Positions 1-6,541 of a stretch of DNA of 8,044 nucleotides are shown here, one piece after another (the stretch's first letter is position 1; every line of letters begins with the position of its first letter). Position numbers and translations under genes: made by a program. This DNA is from an uncultured Collinsella sp. (GTDB taxonomy: Bacteria; Actinomycetota; Coriobacteriia; Coriobacteriales; Coriobacteriaceae): assembly GCA_900547805.1 (NCBI GenBank), contig URIE01000082.1, forward strand, positions 1 through 8,044, in the 5' to 3' direction. The notes beneath the pieces were generated by a model, which worked only from the letters and a program-made list of their open reading frames with translations, did no database searches and was not told the DNA's origin.

Positions 1-80
1 GCCCTAGGCCTTTAAACAGTCCGTATTTCACCGCAACTGATGGGGACATCCGGAAGATCGACCAGAAACGAGGACTCGCC

Positions 81-353
81 ATGATGGCAGATCACAAATC
101 GGTGACCCGCATGCTCAAGACGGCGCGTGGGCAGATCGACGGCATCCTGCGGATGGTCGAGGAGGACCGTTACTGCGTCGACATCTCCACGCAGCTCATG
201 GCGACGCAGGCACTCATCGCGCGCATTAACGCCGATGTGCTCAAGGCCCATATCGAGGGCTGCGTCGCCTCGGCCATCGAATCGGGTGACGAGGAGCTCA
301 AAGCCGCCAAGCTCGCCGAAATCGAACGCGTCGTCGACAAGCTCGCCAAGTAA
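81..353 (+). CDS. csoR: CsoR/FrmR-family metal-sensing transcriptional repressor
   Basis: This 90-residue all-helical protein has the length and pattern of the CsoR/RcnR (DUF156) family: small cytoplasmic repressors that release DNA when they bind a metal or, in some members, a sulfur species or aldehyde. The N-terminal helix has the family pattern around RMLKTARGQIDGILRM (residues 10-25). The putative ligands are Cys32 (in YCVDIS), His57 and Cys61 (in HIEGC). This Cys-His-Cys set is the Cu(I) signature of CsoR. RcnR nickel sensors (His-Cys-His-His) and CstR persulfide sensors (two Cys, no His) do not match it. The ATG at 81 follows a GAGG at 70-73 with 7 nt spacing; the ATG at 84 is an equally legal start. 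No copper exporter or chaperone is visible, so its target genes may lie left of the window or elsewhere. The family is firm; copper as effector is inferred from the ligands. Confidence 0.9.
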   Translation: MMADHKSVTRMLKTARGQIDGILRMVEEDRYCVDISTQLMATQALIARINADVLKAHIEGCVASAIESGDEELKAAKLAEIERVVDKLAK

Positions 354-454
354 TTGGCGCATTGGGGTCAGGTTTCTTTGCACCACCTTGGCGCATGGGG
401 GACAGGTACGTTTGCACCACCTTGGTGCAGATTAACCCGTCCCCTTTGCACCAA
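354..454. repeat. Three tandem 34-nt units forming a nested hairpin
   Basis: This gap sequence starts right after the csoR stop codon. Units begin at 354, 388 and 422, each with TTGGYGCA, and each ends in TTTGCACCA (377-385, 411-419, 445-453), giving an exact 34-nt period. The middle parts differ: units 1 and 2 carry GGGGTCAGGT and GGGGACAGGT, while unit 3 carries ACCCGTCCCC, the near reverse complement. Units 2 and 3 can therefore fold together as nested stems: TTGGCGCA (388-395) with TGCACCAA (447-454), GGGGAC (398-403) with GTCCCC (439-444), GGT (405-407) with ACC (435-437), and TGCACCA (413-419) with TGGTGCA (423-429) around a CCT loop. It resembles REP-type elements. There is no T-tract, so it is not an ordinary terminator. 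Confidence 0.75.
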
Positions 455-485
455 ATGGGGTATAAAGGCGTGCAGCATATCGAAT

Positions 486-491
486 GAGAGG
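486..491 (+). promoter_or_regulatory. Ribosome binding site of the zinc-ribbon gene
   Basis: GAGAGG lies 8 nt before the ATG at 500 and supports that start. A TATAAA at 461-466 could be a -10 element, but no convincing -35 stands at the right distance, so I do not call a promoter. Confidence 0.55.
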
Positions 492-499
492 CAGTTTGC

Positions 500-973
500 A
501 TGGATAACTTTATGAAAGGTCGCAGCGGCGCCGACGAACTCACCATCGTGCTCGGCTTTTTCGGCATCATCCTCGCGATGATCGGGTCGCTCGCACATTT
601 CCAGTGGCTCAGCTGGATCGCCATCGCCGTCATCGTAATTGGCGTGCTGCGCGGCCTGTCCAAAAACATCGATGCCCGCCGCAAGGAGAACGAGGCCTTT
701 GTCGCCGCGACCGCCAACGTTCCCGGCTTGGGCAAGTTCGTCGCCAGCTTGGGCGGCGGCGCTGCGGCGGCCAATGCCTCGCGCGCAGCCGGCACCAGCA
801 AAGAAGACCTGGAGCGCGCCAAGCGCACAGCCAAGAAAATGTGGAAGGGTCGCAAGACCACGGCCTACCTCAAGTGCCCCAACTGCGGCCAGATGCTCTC
901 CGTCCCCAAGGGCAAGGGCAAAATCCGCGTCACCTGCCCCAAGTGCCACGCCAAGATGGAAACCCGCTCCTAG
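500..973 (+). CDS. Small membrane protein with C-terminal zinc ribbon
   Basis: The protein has 157 residues. Residues about 14-31 and 36-52 are two hydrophobic helices joined by a short turn (SLAHFQW), followed by a basic stretch (RGLSKNIDARRKEN) that predicts both ends on the cytoplasmic side. An Ala/Gly-rich linker (about 70-100) and a charged Lys-rich segment (101-120) lead to a zinc ribbon with Cys126-x2-Cys129 and Cys146-x2-Cys149. The knuckles CPNCG and CPKCH are typical of treble-clef or ribbon folds that bind one structural zinc. I do not recognise a named family. The layout suggests a membrane-anchored module that binds nucleic acid or protein, but no function can be assigned. The gene stands alone, with palindromic repeats on both sides and a terminator at 1036-1073. 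Confidence 0.85.
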   Translation: MDNFMKGRSGADELTIVLGFFGIILAMIGSLAHFQWLSWIAIAVIVIGVLRGLSKNIDARRKENEAFVAATANVPGLGKFVASLGGGAAAANASRAAGTSKEDLERAKRTAKKMWKGRKTTAYLKCPNCGQMLSVPKGKGKIRVTCPKCHAKMETRS

Positions 974-983
974 CCACCGCACG

Positions 984-1014
984 TGGGACAAATTAATCAG
1001 GTTTGTTTGTCCCA
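984..1014. repeat. Inverted repeat TGGGACAAA / TTTGTCCCA
   Basis: Nine-bp perfect arms at 984-992 and 1006-1014 enclose a 13-nt loop that contains TTAATCAGG. It begins 10 nt after the zinc-ribbon stop codon and precedes the real terminator. It is not followed by a T-tract. The TTAATC word also occurs as its near complement in the element at 354-454, which suggests related repeat families. Confidence 0.6.
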
Positions 1015-1035
1015 AATCTTAAGTATTTGTTCGAT

Positions 1036-1073
1036 AAAAAAGCCGAGGCCTCGTGTTGAGACCCCGGCTTTTT
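1036..1073. terminator. Bidirectional intrinsic terminator
   Basis: AAAAAGCCG (1037-1045) pairs with CGGCTTTTT (1065-1073). After an A/C mismatch, GG (1047-1048) pairs with CC (1062-1063) and CTC (1050-1052) with GAG (1058-1060), leaving a GTGTT loop. The + strand ends in five T and the - strand in six. It sits between the ends of two converging genes (stop codons at 973 and 1135) and can serve both. Confidence 0.85.
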
Positions 1074-1088
1074 GCATGCGGCAACAGA

Positions 1089-1119
1089 ATGTGACAAAGG
1101 GACAGTCCCTTTGTCACAT
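1089..1119. repeat. 31-nt near-perfect palindrome
   Basis: Two 15-nt arms (1089-1103 and 1105-1119) are perfect reverse complements around a single central A. The core reads GTGACAAAGGGAC A GTCCCTTTGTCAC. It lies 16 nt downstream of the converging-gene terminator and 16 nt before the end of the amidohydrolase gene. It has no T-tract of its own. It may be a REP-like element or a dimer-protein binding site. Confidence 0.8.
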
Positions 1120-1134
1120 CACTGCGTCGCACGC

Positions 1135-2505
1135 TTACGCCACGCCGTCGCGGGCAAGCTCCTCGGTCAGCGCCTCGGTAGGCATGGACATAATCGCGTC
1201 GAGTTCGGCATCCACCTCGGGAATGTGCTTGACCTTCAGCTTGCGCACCAAACCGCCGCGACACATCACGTGCATCGGCTCACGCAGGGCCGACAGGTCA
1301 TCCAGAGGATTCTCGCGCGTCACCAAAATGTCGGCCGCCTTGCCGCACTCGATCGTGCCGGTCTCGCTGCCCAGGCCCAGCAGCTCGGCATTGACCTGCG
1401 TGGCCGTGTGCAGCGCAAAGGCATTGCTCACGCCGGCGTACTTGGCAAAGTACGCCACCTCGCGCCACATGTCGTACTGCGTCACAAACGGGCAGCTCGA
1501 GTCCGTGCCCAGACCCACCTTAACGCCGGCATCCAAGGCAGCGCGAGCGCTCTCGATAATGCCCGAGCACACGATGTCGCCGTTCTTCTTTTGCGTATCG
1601 GTCGAATGGGTCTTCTCCGGATCGAGCAGCACAAACGGAAGCGCGGGACTGATCGTGCAGGTAACGCTCGGCGCGCGCCCCTCGAGCTGCGTACCCGCGG
1701 TGCCGCGATACAGGTCCAAGATCTCGGGCGTCATCGGAGCGCCATGCTCGATCGTGTCGACACCGGCCTGAAGCGCGGCCTTTACGCCCTCAGTGCTCTC
1801 GACATGGGCCATAACCGGAAGGCCAACCTCGTGTGCCGCCTTACACGCCGCCGCAGCGACATCAACCGGCATGCGCAGCACGCCTGGCTCGCCCACCTCG
1901 GTCGCATCGAACACGCCGCCCGTCACGAACAACTTGATGACGTCGGCACCGCGTGCATACAGGTCGCGCACCTGCTCGGCCGCCTCGGCAGGGGTATTGG
2001 CTACCTGCGCGAACAAGCCTGCGCCATGGCCGCCCGGCACCGTAACGCCCGTTCCCGGCGCCACCAGACGCGGGCCCGGATACTTGCCGGCGTCGATGGC
2101 GTTGCGCACGGCGATATCGGCAAACAGCGGATCGCCCGCACCGCGTACCGTGGTCACGCCGCTTGCCAGCTGTTGCTGGGCACTGCCCTTGAGGATATGG
2201 CGGACGATGGCGCGGCCCATGGGGTTGTCGAGCTTCTTCATGAGCGCGCCCGCATCGCCCGCCGAAACCGGCTTGCCCGTGCCGACAAGATGTACGTGCA
2301 TGTTGATGAGGCCGGGCATGAGATACGCGCCGCCCAGGTCAATGACCTCGGCACCCGCCGGCGCCTGTGCCACGGCGCTCGGCCCCATCCACGTAATGAC
2401 GCCACGCTCAACGGCCACGGCCATATCGGGCTGCGGCTCCATATGCTCCGAGCCATCCAGAACGGTCGCATTGATAAATAACGTGGGACGATCGGCAGAC
2501 GCCAT
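1135..2505 (-). CDS. Metal-dependent amidohydrolase (imidazolonepropionase/prolidase-like)
   Basis: This 456-residue cytoplasmic enzyme of the amidohydrolase superfamily (COG1228-like) hydrolyses C-N bonds at a binuclear metal site. All expected ligands are present: His70-x-His72 (in MHVHL), the lysine to be carboxylated at Lys191 (in DVIKLF), His234 (in MAHVES), His254 (in IEHG) and Asp335 (in GTDSS). The N-terminal beta-sandwich segment (about 6-60) and its return near residues 385-425 (GTIECGKAADILV) frame the TIM barrel. I chose the ATG at 2505 because GAGAGGAG stands about 7 nt upstream of it. The frame stays open to 2634, but the in-frame ATGs at 2532 and 2538 have no good Shine-Dalgarno sequence. 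There is no signal peptide. Relatives act on imidazolonepropionate, Xaa-Pro dipeptides or N-acyl amino acids. The active-site set does not tell which applies, and no histidine-degradation genes are nearby. Confidence 0.9.
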   Translation of the reverse strand: MASADRPTLFINATVLDGSEHMEPQPDMAVAVERGVITWMGPSAVAQAPAGAEVIDLGGAYLMPGLINMHVHLVGTGKPVSAGDAGALMKKLDNPMGRAIVRHILKGSAQQQLASGVTTVRGAGDPLFADIAVRNAIDAGKYPGPRLVAPGTGVTVPGGHGAGLFAQVANTPAEAAEQVRDLYARGADVIKLFVTGGVFDATEVGEPGVLRMPVDVAAAACKAAHEVGLPVMAHVESTEGVKAALQAGVDTIEHGAPMTPEILDLYRGTAGTQLEGRAPSVTCTISPALPFVLLDPEKTHSTDTQKKNGDIVCSGIIESARAALDAGVKVGLGTDSSCPFVTQYDMWREVAYFAKYAGVSNAFALHTATQVNAELLGLGSETGTIECGKAADILVTRENPLDDLSALREPMHVMCRGGLVRKLKVKHIPEVDAELDAIMSMPTEALTEELARDGVA

Positions 2506-2544
2506 TTCGGGCTCCTCTCCCTCGATTAACATGAACATTTGTCC

Positions 2545-2550
2545 ATTATC
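2545..2550 (-). promoter_or_regulatory. Possible -10 element for the amidohydrolase gene
   Basis: On the - strand this reads GATAAT, preceded by TG one base away, about 40 nt before the chosen start at 2505. No good -35 stands 17 nt upstream. A small CAGCA/TGCTG hairpin lies where it would be. Weak call. Confidence 0.25.
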
Positions 2551-2645
2551 ACCTAGTCCAGCAGGGTTGCTGCGGACATATCGGCTAACGGAGAAAGGAG
2601 AGGGACGTGAAGATGAACGGGGCCAGCGAGGCAACGCGGTTCACC

Positions 2646-3770
2646 TCAGCGCCCGTACCATTGATGCCTCCATTCCTCAGCCAGATCCGCCCGCTGCGGA
2701 ATACCCGCCAACCTCATCTTCTTGACCAGCTTCCCCGGGTCTTTGAGCTCATCAAACGTAAACCGAAGCACCTTGTGTCCGAGCATTGTCAGATGAGATT
2801 CTCGCTGGCGCTCCGCCACAAACGGGTCGACGGACTTCCGGCCCTCGCCGGCCTGCAGCGTATACTTCCCCTTCCCGTCCAGCTCGCCGATGACGCACGT
2901 CCCGTTCTCGAGCCGCCAGAAATAGTCGACCCGAAACACGTTGCTCGGATCAAGCGGGTCATGAAACTCCACCTGAAGTTCCGGCACCGGAAAGCCGTAC
3001 GCAATAAAGAAAGCTCGAAAACGAGACTCGCCGCCGTTTTCGGACAGCCCGTCCGCATACGACGAGATCACCTGCGCTCTGCGATGCCCTCGTCGACCAT
3101 CGCAATCGGCGCGAAGCCGCTCACGTAACTCATCGCGCGACGAACCCTTCGCCCGCAAGGCAGAATCGGCAATCGCCAGCCCATACGAAAACGGCACCCG
3201 TAGCAGGCAATCCTCCACCGTGCGCCAAAACGACGTCACCTGCACACCGTCGACGCGCTCTAGCACACCCGCCGCCTGCGGACGCAGCAACCTGCACCCA
3301 CCGCTCAACGCCACCGAGCAGCCCGTCTTAACAAGAAAACGCGGCCCGAGCAAATCATTCGGCACCTCCAGGCCCCACAGAAGCGCCGCGTCATATCCCC
3401 AGAACGCCCAATCGGGATGAAACTCCGCAAGACCCTTGATGGTCCGCAGCGCCCGCTTCGACGGCGTCAGCAAATCCCAATCATTTTGAAAACAGAACAG
3501 ATGCGGCTCGGGCTCCGCGATATCGTCAGTCCCCACATGACGCCTCAGCCACATGAGCTCGGCATTGTCATGGGTTGCGAGCAGCGCGCCTCGCTCCCCC
3601 GCCTCCGTGAGCCGCGCGAGCATCCTATTTCGCGCCAAGGTGTTACGAGTCGCATGCTTGTGCTCGCGGACAGTATTGGACACTTCCATCACCACCACAT
3701 CAGACAAACGAACCATTGTCTCTGTTGCCCGCCGCGCCAAACATCTCAATCTGTAACAGGAAGACGGCAT
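2646..3770 (-). CDS. DUF559/Vsr-like nuclease-fold protein with AbiEi-like N-terminus
   Basis: The frame gives 374 residues. The C-terminal part (about 245-355) matches the DUF559 pattern of the PD-(D/E)xK/Vsr superfamily: an acidic helix (Glu248), Asp282 in FRVDYFW, and Glu296-x-Asp298-x-Lys300 in GELDGKGKY. It closes with a helix (AERQRES) and a final strand (GHKVLRFTF). The first 200 residues resemble the winged-helix/AbiEi-type region found on actinobacterial DUF559 proteins. This gives a solo protein with a DNA-binding-like front and a probably intact nuclease core. No partner toxin is adjacent. Start: the ATG at 3770 has a GGAGG with 5 nt spacing, but both lie in the loop of a repeat. 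The ATGs at 3716 (356 residues) and 3689 keep all domains but have weak ribosome sites. The first 18 residues are repeat-encoded. Function in defence is an inference. Confidence 0.8.
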   Translation of the reverse strand: MPSSCYRLRCLARRATETMVRLSDVVVMEVSNTVREHKHATRNTLARNRMLARLTEAGERGALLATHDNAELMWLRRHVGTDDIAEPEPHLFCFQNDWDLLTPSKRALRTIKGLAEFHPDWAFWGYDAALLWGLEVPNDLLGPRFLVKTGCSVALSGGCRLLRPQAAGVLERVDGVQVTSFWRTVEDCLLRVPFSYGLAIADSALRAKGSSRDELRERLRADCDGRRGHRRAQVISSYADGLSENGGESRFRAFFIAYGFPVPELQVEFHDPLDPSNVFRVDYFWRLENGTCVIGELDGKGKYTLQAGEGRKSVDPFVAERQRESHLTMLGHKVLRFTFDELKDPGKLVKKMRLAGIPQRADLAEEWRHQWYGR

Positions 3771-3960
3771 TTGAGCCTCCAGATGTTACAAATCGAGATC
3801 TTTCCGCGGCGGTCCAACCCTTTGTCTCGATCTGTAACAGTTACGTGGCAAAACGGCCTCCAGTTGTTACAGATCGAGACATTCGGACAGCCCGCGCCAG
3901 TTCATCTCAATCTATAACAGGTAGACCGCGTTTTGACAGCCAGTTGTTACAGATCAAGAC
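3743..3960. repeat. Tandem array of three 57-nt inverted repeats
   Basis: Each unit has 16-nt arms around a loop of exactly 25 nt: 3743-3758/3784-3799, 3824-3839/3865-3880 and 3904-3919/3945-3960. The arm consensus is TCTCRATCTGTAACA, with its complement TGTTACAGATYGAGA. The middle unit is perfect, with 17-bp arms (3823-3839 and 3865-3881). The outer units have two to four mismatches, several of which become G-U pairs in RNA. Arm starts step by 41, 40, 41, 39 and 41 nt, and whole units by 80-81 nt. Loops share GCCTCCAG-like ends (GGAGG on the - strand in units 1 and 2) but otherwise differ. The GC-rich spacers (about 23 nt) share words such as CCCGCGCCA. The array fills the gap between the unknown gene (ends 3982) and the nuclease-fold gene. 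Confidence 0.9.
3776..3780 (-). promoter_or_regulatory. Shine-Dalgarno sequence inside a repeat loop
   Basis: GGAGG on the - strand lies 5 nt before the ATG at 3770. Both are in the 25-nt loop of the array unit at 3743-3799. It decides between the long and short starts of the nuclease-fold gene. The same GGAGG recurs in the loop of the next unit, where TTG stands in the ATG position, so the match may be a property of the repeat and not a selected start. Confidence 0.45.
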
Positions 3961-3981
3961 AAGCCGGCATCGGCCCCGCCC

Positions 3982-4689
3982 CTACTCCCATTCCTGCTCG
4001 TAGATATTGAGCGACTTCACGTACCGTCCCTGGGCTCCCATGATGTCGCGGACCAGGCGCAAAAAGAAGCTGATGCACGAGGTGTCAAAACCGTCCTGCA
4101 GATCCTCCGGATGCACCGCACCCGGCCCATCGACTGCCGTGTCGCTCAGGCGCGCAATGTCGTACAGATAGAGCTGCCCCGCCGTCAGCCAGACATCGTC
4201 CACGCACGCGAGGCGCACTGCGATCGCGCCATCGCTCCAATGCTCCTTTTGCACGATATGCGGGTCGTAGACATCAAAACGACGGTCGGTGCGCGTATCC
4301 TTCAGCGCAACCATGCCCTTCGCAGGATCCTTGTCCAAAATGCCAAAACGCGAGAAATACTGCGTGTCGCGCACCTGCTCGAGCCGCTTGAGCGAGGCAG
4401 GCGCAAGCGATGCCGGCGACTCCTCAACATACAGCTCGAGCAATGTCGCACCATGGCGATAGGGGCGCTCAAAGAGCAGCCAATCGGTGAATGCCATGTT
4501 ATAGGCCATGATTTCGTTTTGTGAGGGCTCGGTGCAATAGCTGAGCCACGGATCGACGATGATTTCGAACTGCTCGCGCGCCGGCTCCAAGAATTGAAAC
4601 TTCCGCAGCGTCCAAAAGTGAGCCATATCGGCAATATCGTTGCCGACGGCCTCGGCAAGCTGCGCTCGGTCAAAAACATGGTCAGTCAT
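3982..4689 (-). CDS. Hypothetical protein of unknown function
   Basis: The protein has 235 residues. It is soluble and acidic, with many aromatic residues (WTLRKFQF, DPWLSY, TDWLLFERPY, YEQEWE). It has no signal peptide, membrane helix, metal-binding cysteine cluster or P-loop that I can see. The first half looks mainly helical. The middle part (about 110-185) alternates as beta strands do (GMVALKDTRTDRRFDVYD, GAIAVRLACVDDVWLTAG). I do not recognise a family. The start at 4689 is well supported by GAGGAGG with 5 nt spacing, the strongest ribosome site in the window. An exact complement to that site lies in the leader (see 4695-4736). The gene stands alone on its strand, with a terminator upstream at 5001-5043 and the palindrome array just after its TAG stop. 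Confidence 0.8.
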   Translation of the reverse strand: MTDHVFDRAQLAEAVGNDIADMAHFWTLRKFQFLEPAREQFEIIVDPWLSYCTEPSQNEIMAYNMAFTDWLLFERPYRHGATLLELYVEESPASLAPASLKRLEQVRDTQYFSRFGILDKDPAKGMVALKDTRTDRRFDVYDPHIVQKEHWSDGAIAVRLACVDDVWLTAGQLYLYDIARLSDTAVDGPGAVHPEDLQDGFDTSCISFFLRLVRDIMGAQGRYVKSLNIYEQEWE

Positions 4690-4694
4690 GGCAT

Positions 4695-4736
4695 CCTCCT
4701 CAAACTGATGGACCTCAATTTGAGCTTACGAGGAGG
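4695..4736 (-). promoter_or_regulatory. Leader hairpin that can mask the ribosome site
   Basis: The Shine-Dalgarno sequence GAGGAGG (complement of 4695-4701) is matched by CCTCCTC (complement of 4730-4736) 28 nt upstream in the leader. The nearer CTCAAA/TTTGAG pair (complements of 4719-4724 and 4699-4704) can stack with CCTC/GAGG to give a 10-bp stem with a 5-nt bulge. Either fold hides the ribosome site of the unknown gene. Confidence 0.45.
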
Positions 4737-5000
4737 GCAGACGACCGTGGCCAGCACGGGCAAAATGGGTCTCCGGCTGCAAACCGGATACTGACCAAAC
4801 ACTTGACGGCACACTTGACCGAATGAGCGCACCGCAAAGAAACCGCAGGTAGGCATAGACAGCGAACCAGCTCTTTTGAGCCGCACCACCCAGGCCACCA
4901 CAGAAACAGCAGAGCACCACAGCCCAAGAAGTCGACGAATGAACACTCACACGTCGACAAACGAACAGGCGCCCCGCAAAGAGCGTCCCCAACGACTAGA
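4737..5000. other. Gene-free gap with small repeats
   Basis: I find no convincing gene here. Three short overlapping - frames are open at once, which suggests noise. The gap holds a TCCGG/CCGGA hairpin with a 7-nt loop (4772-4788), two copies of ACACTTGAC (4799-4807 and 4811-4819), and a 14-nt direct repeat beginning GTCGAC (4931-4944 and 4953-4966, 12 of 14 identical, 22 nt apart). The promoter of the leftward gene at 4689 should lie here, but I see no clear -35/-10 pair. Confidence 0.5.
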
Positions 5001-5026
5001 CAAAAAAGAACGTCCCCAATGACTAG
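4984..5026. repeat. 16-nt direct repeat CGTCCCCAAYGACTAG
   Basis: Copies at 4984-4999 and 5011-5026 differ at one base and are offset by 27 nt. The second copy is the left arm and centre of the terminator palindrome. The first looks like a half-copy whose other arm is lost, which suggests partial duplication of a repeat element. Confidence 0.65.
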
Positions 5027-5043
5027 TCATCGGGGACGTTCTT
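5001..5043 (-). terminator. Terminator of the gltBD operon
   Basis: AAGAACGTCCCC (5006-5017) pairs perfectly with GGGGACGTTCTT (5032-5043). The interior TGACTAGTCA (5020-5029) is itself palindromic, so the 38-nt element has only one mismatched pair (5018/5031). Read on the - strand, the hairpin ends in a run of six T (from 5007 down to 5002). It begins 11 nt after the gltD stop codon and is a strong intrinsic terminator. Confidence 0.85.
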
Positions 5044-5054
5044 AAATGACTACT

Positions 5055-6536
<1,482 letters not shown>

Positions 6537-6541
6537 GGCAC

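Noticed and set aside
39..50. GATG/CATC inverted repeat before csoR as a CsoR operator
   Set aside because: The arms are only 4 bp, and it lacks the G-tract and C-tract symmetry usual for CsoR sites. Too weak to call.
461..466. TATAAA as -10 of a promoter for the zinc-ribbon gene
   Set aside because: The best -35-like word (TTGCAC at 446-451) is only 9 nt away, and nothing suitable lies 16-18 nt upstream.
1072..2481. 469-codon open frame on the + strand across the amidohydrolase gene
   Set aside because: It is antisense to a gene with every catalytic ligand in place. Its translation is Arg/His/Ala-rich with no motif. High GC content keeps the antisense frame open.
2607..3128. + strand frame with GTG start and a good GGAGAGG upstream
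   Set aside because: The ribosome site is tempting, but the frame runs antisense through the conserved nuclease core of the - strand gene, and its product is low-complexity basic with no recognisable domain.
3743..3960. CRISPR array
   Set aside because: The repeated unit alternates in orientation, the arms are only 16 nt, the intervals are partly conserved with each other, and no cas gene is present.
3716..4003. + strand 95-codon frame that reads through all three palindrome units
   Set aside because: Its repeated peptide pattern (SICN, VTDRD, LLQIKT) simply mirrors the DNA repeat. It has no ribosome site, and its end overlaps the 3' end of a real gene.
4803..4820. Two TTGAC words as -35 elements on the + strand
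   Set aside because: No -10-like sequence follows at 16-18 nt from either, and no + strand gene follows.
4686..4992. Three overlapping - strand frames of 81-88 codons with hydrophobic, Cys-rich products
   Set aside because: All three frames are open over the same stretch, none has a good ribosome site, and at least two run into the leader of the gene at 4689. Most likely noise from T/G-rich composition.
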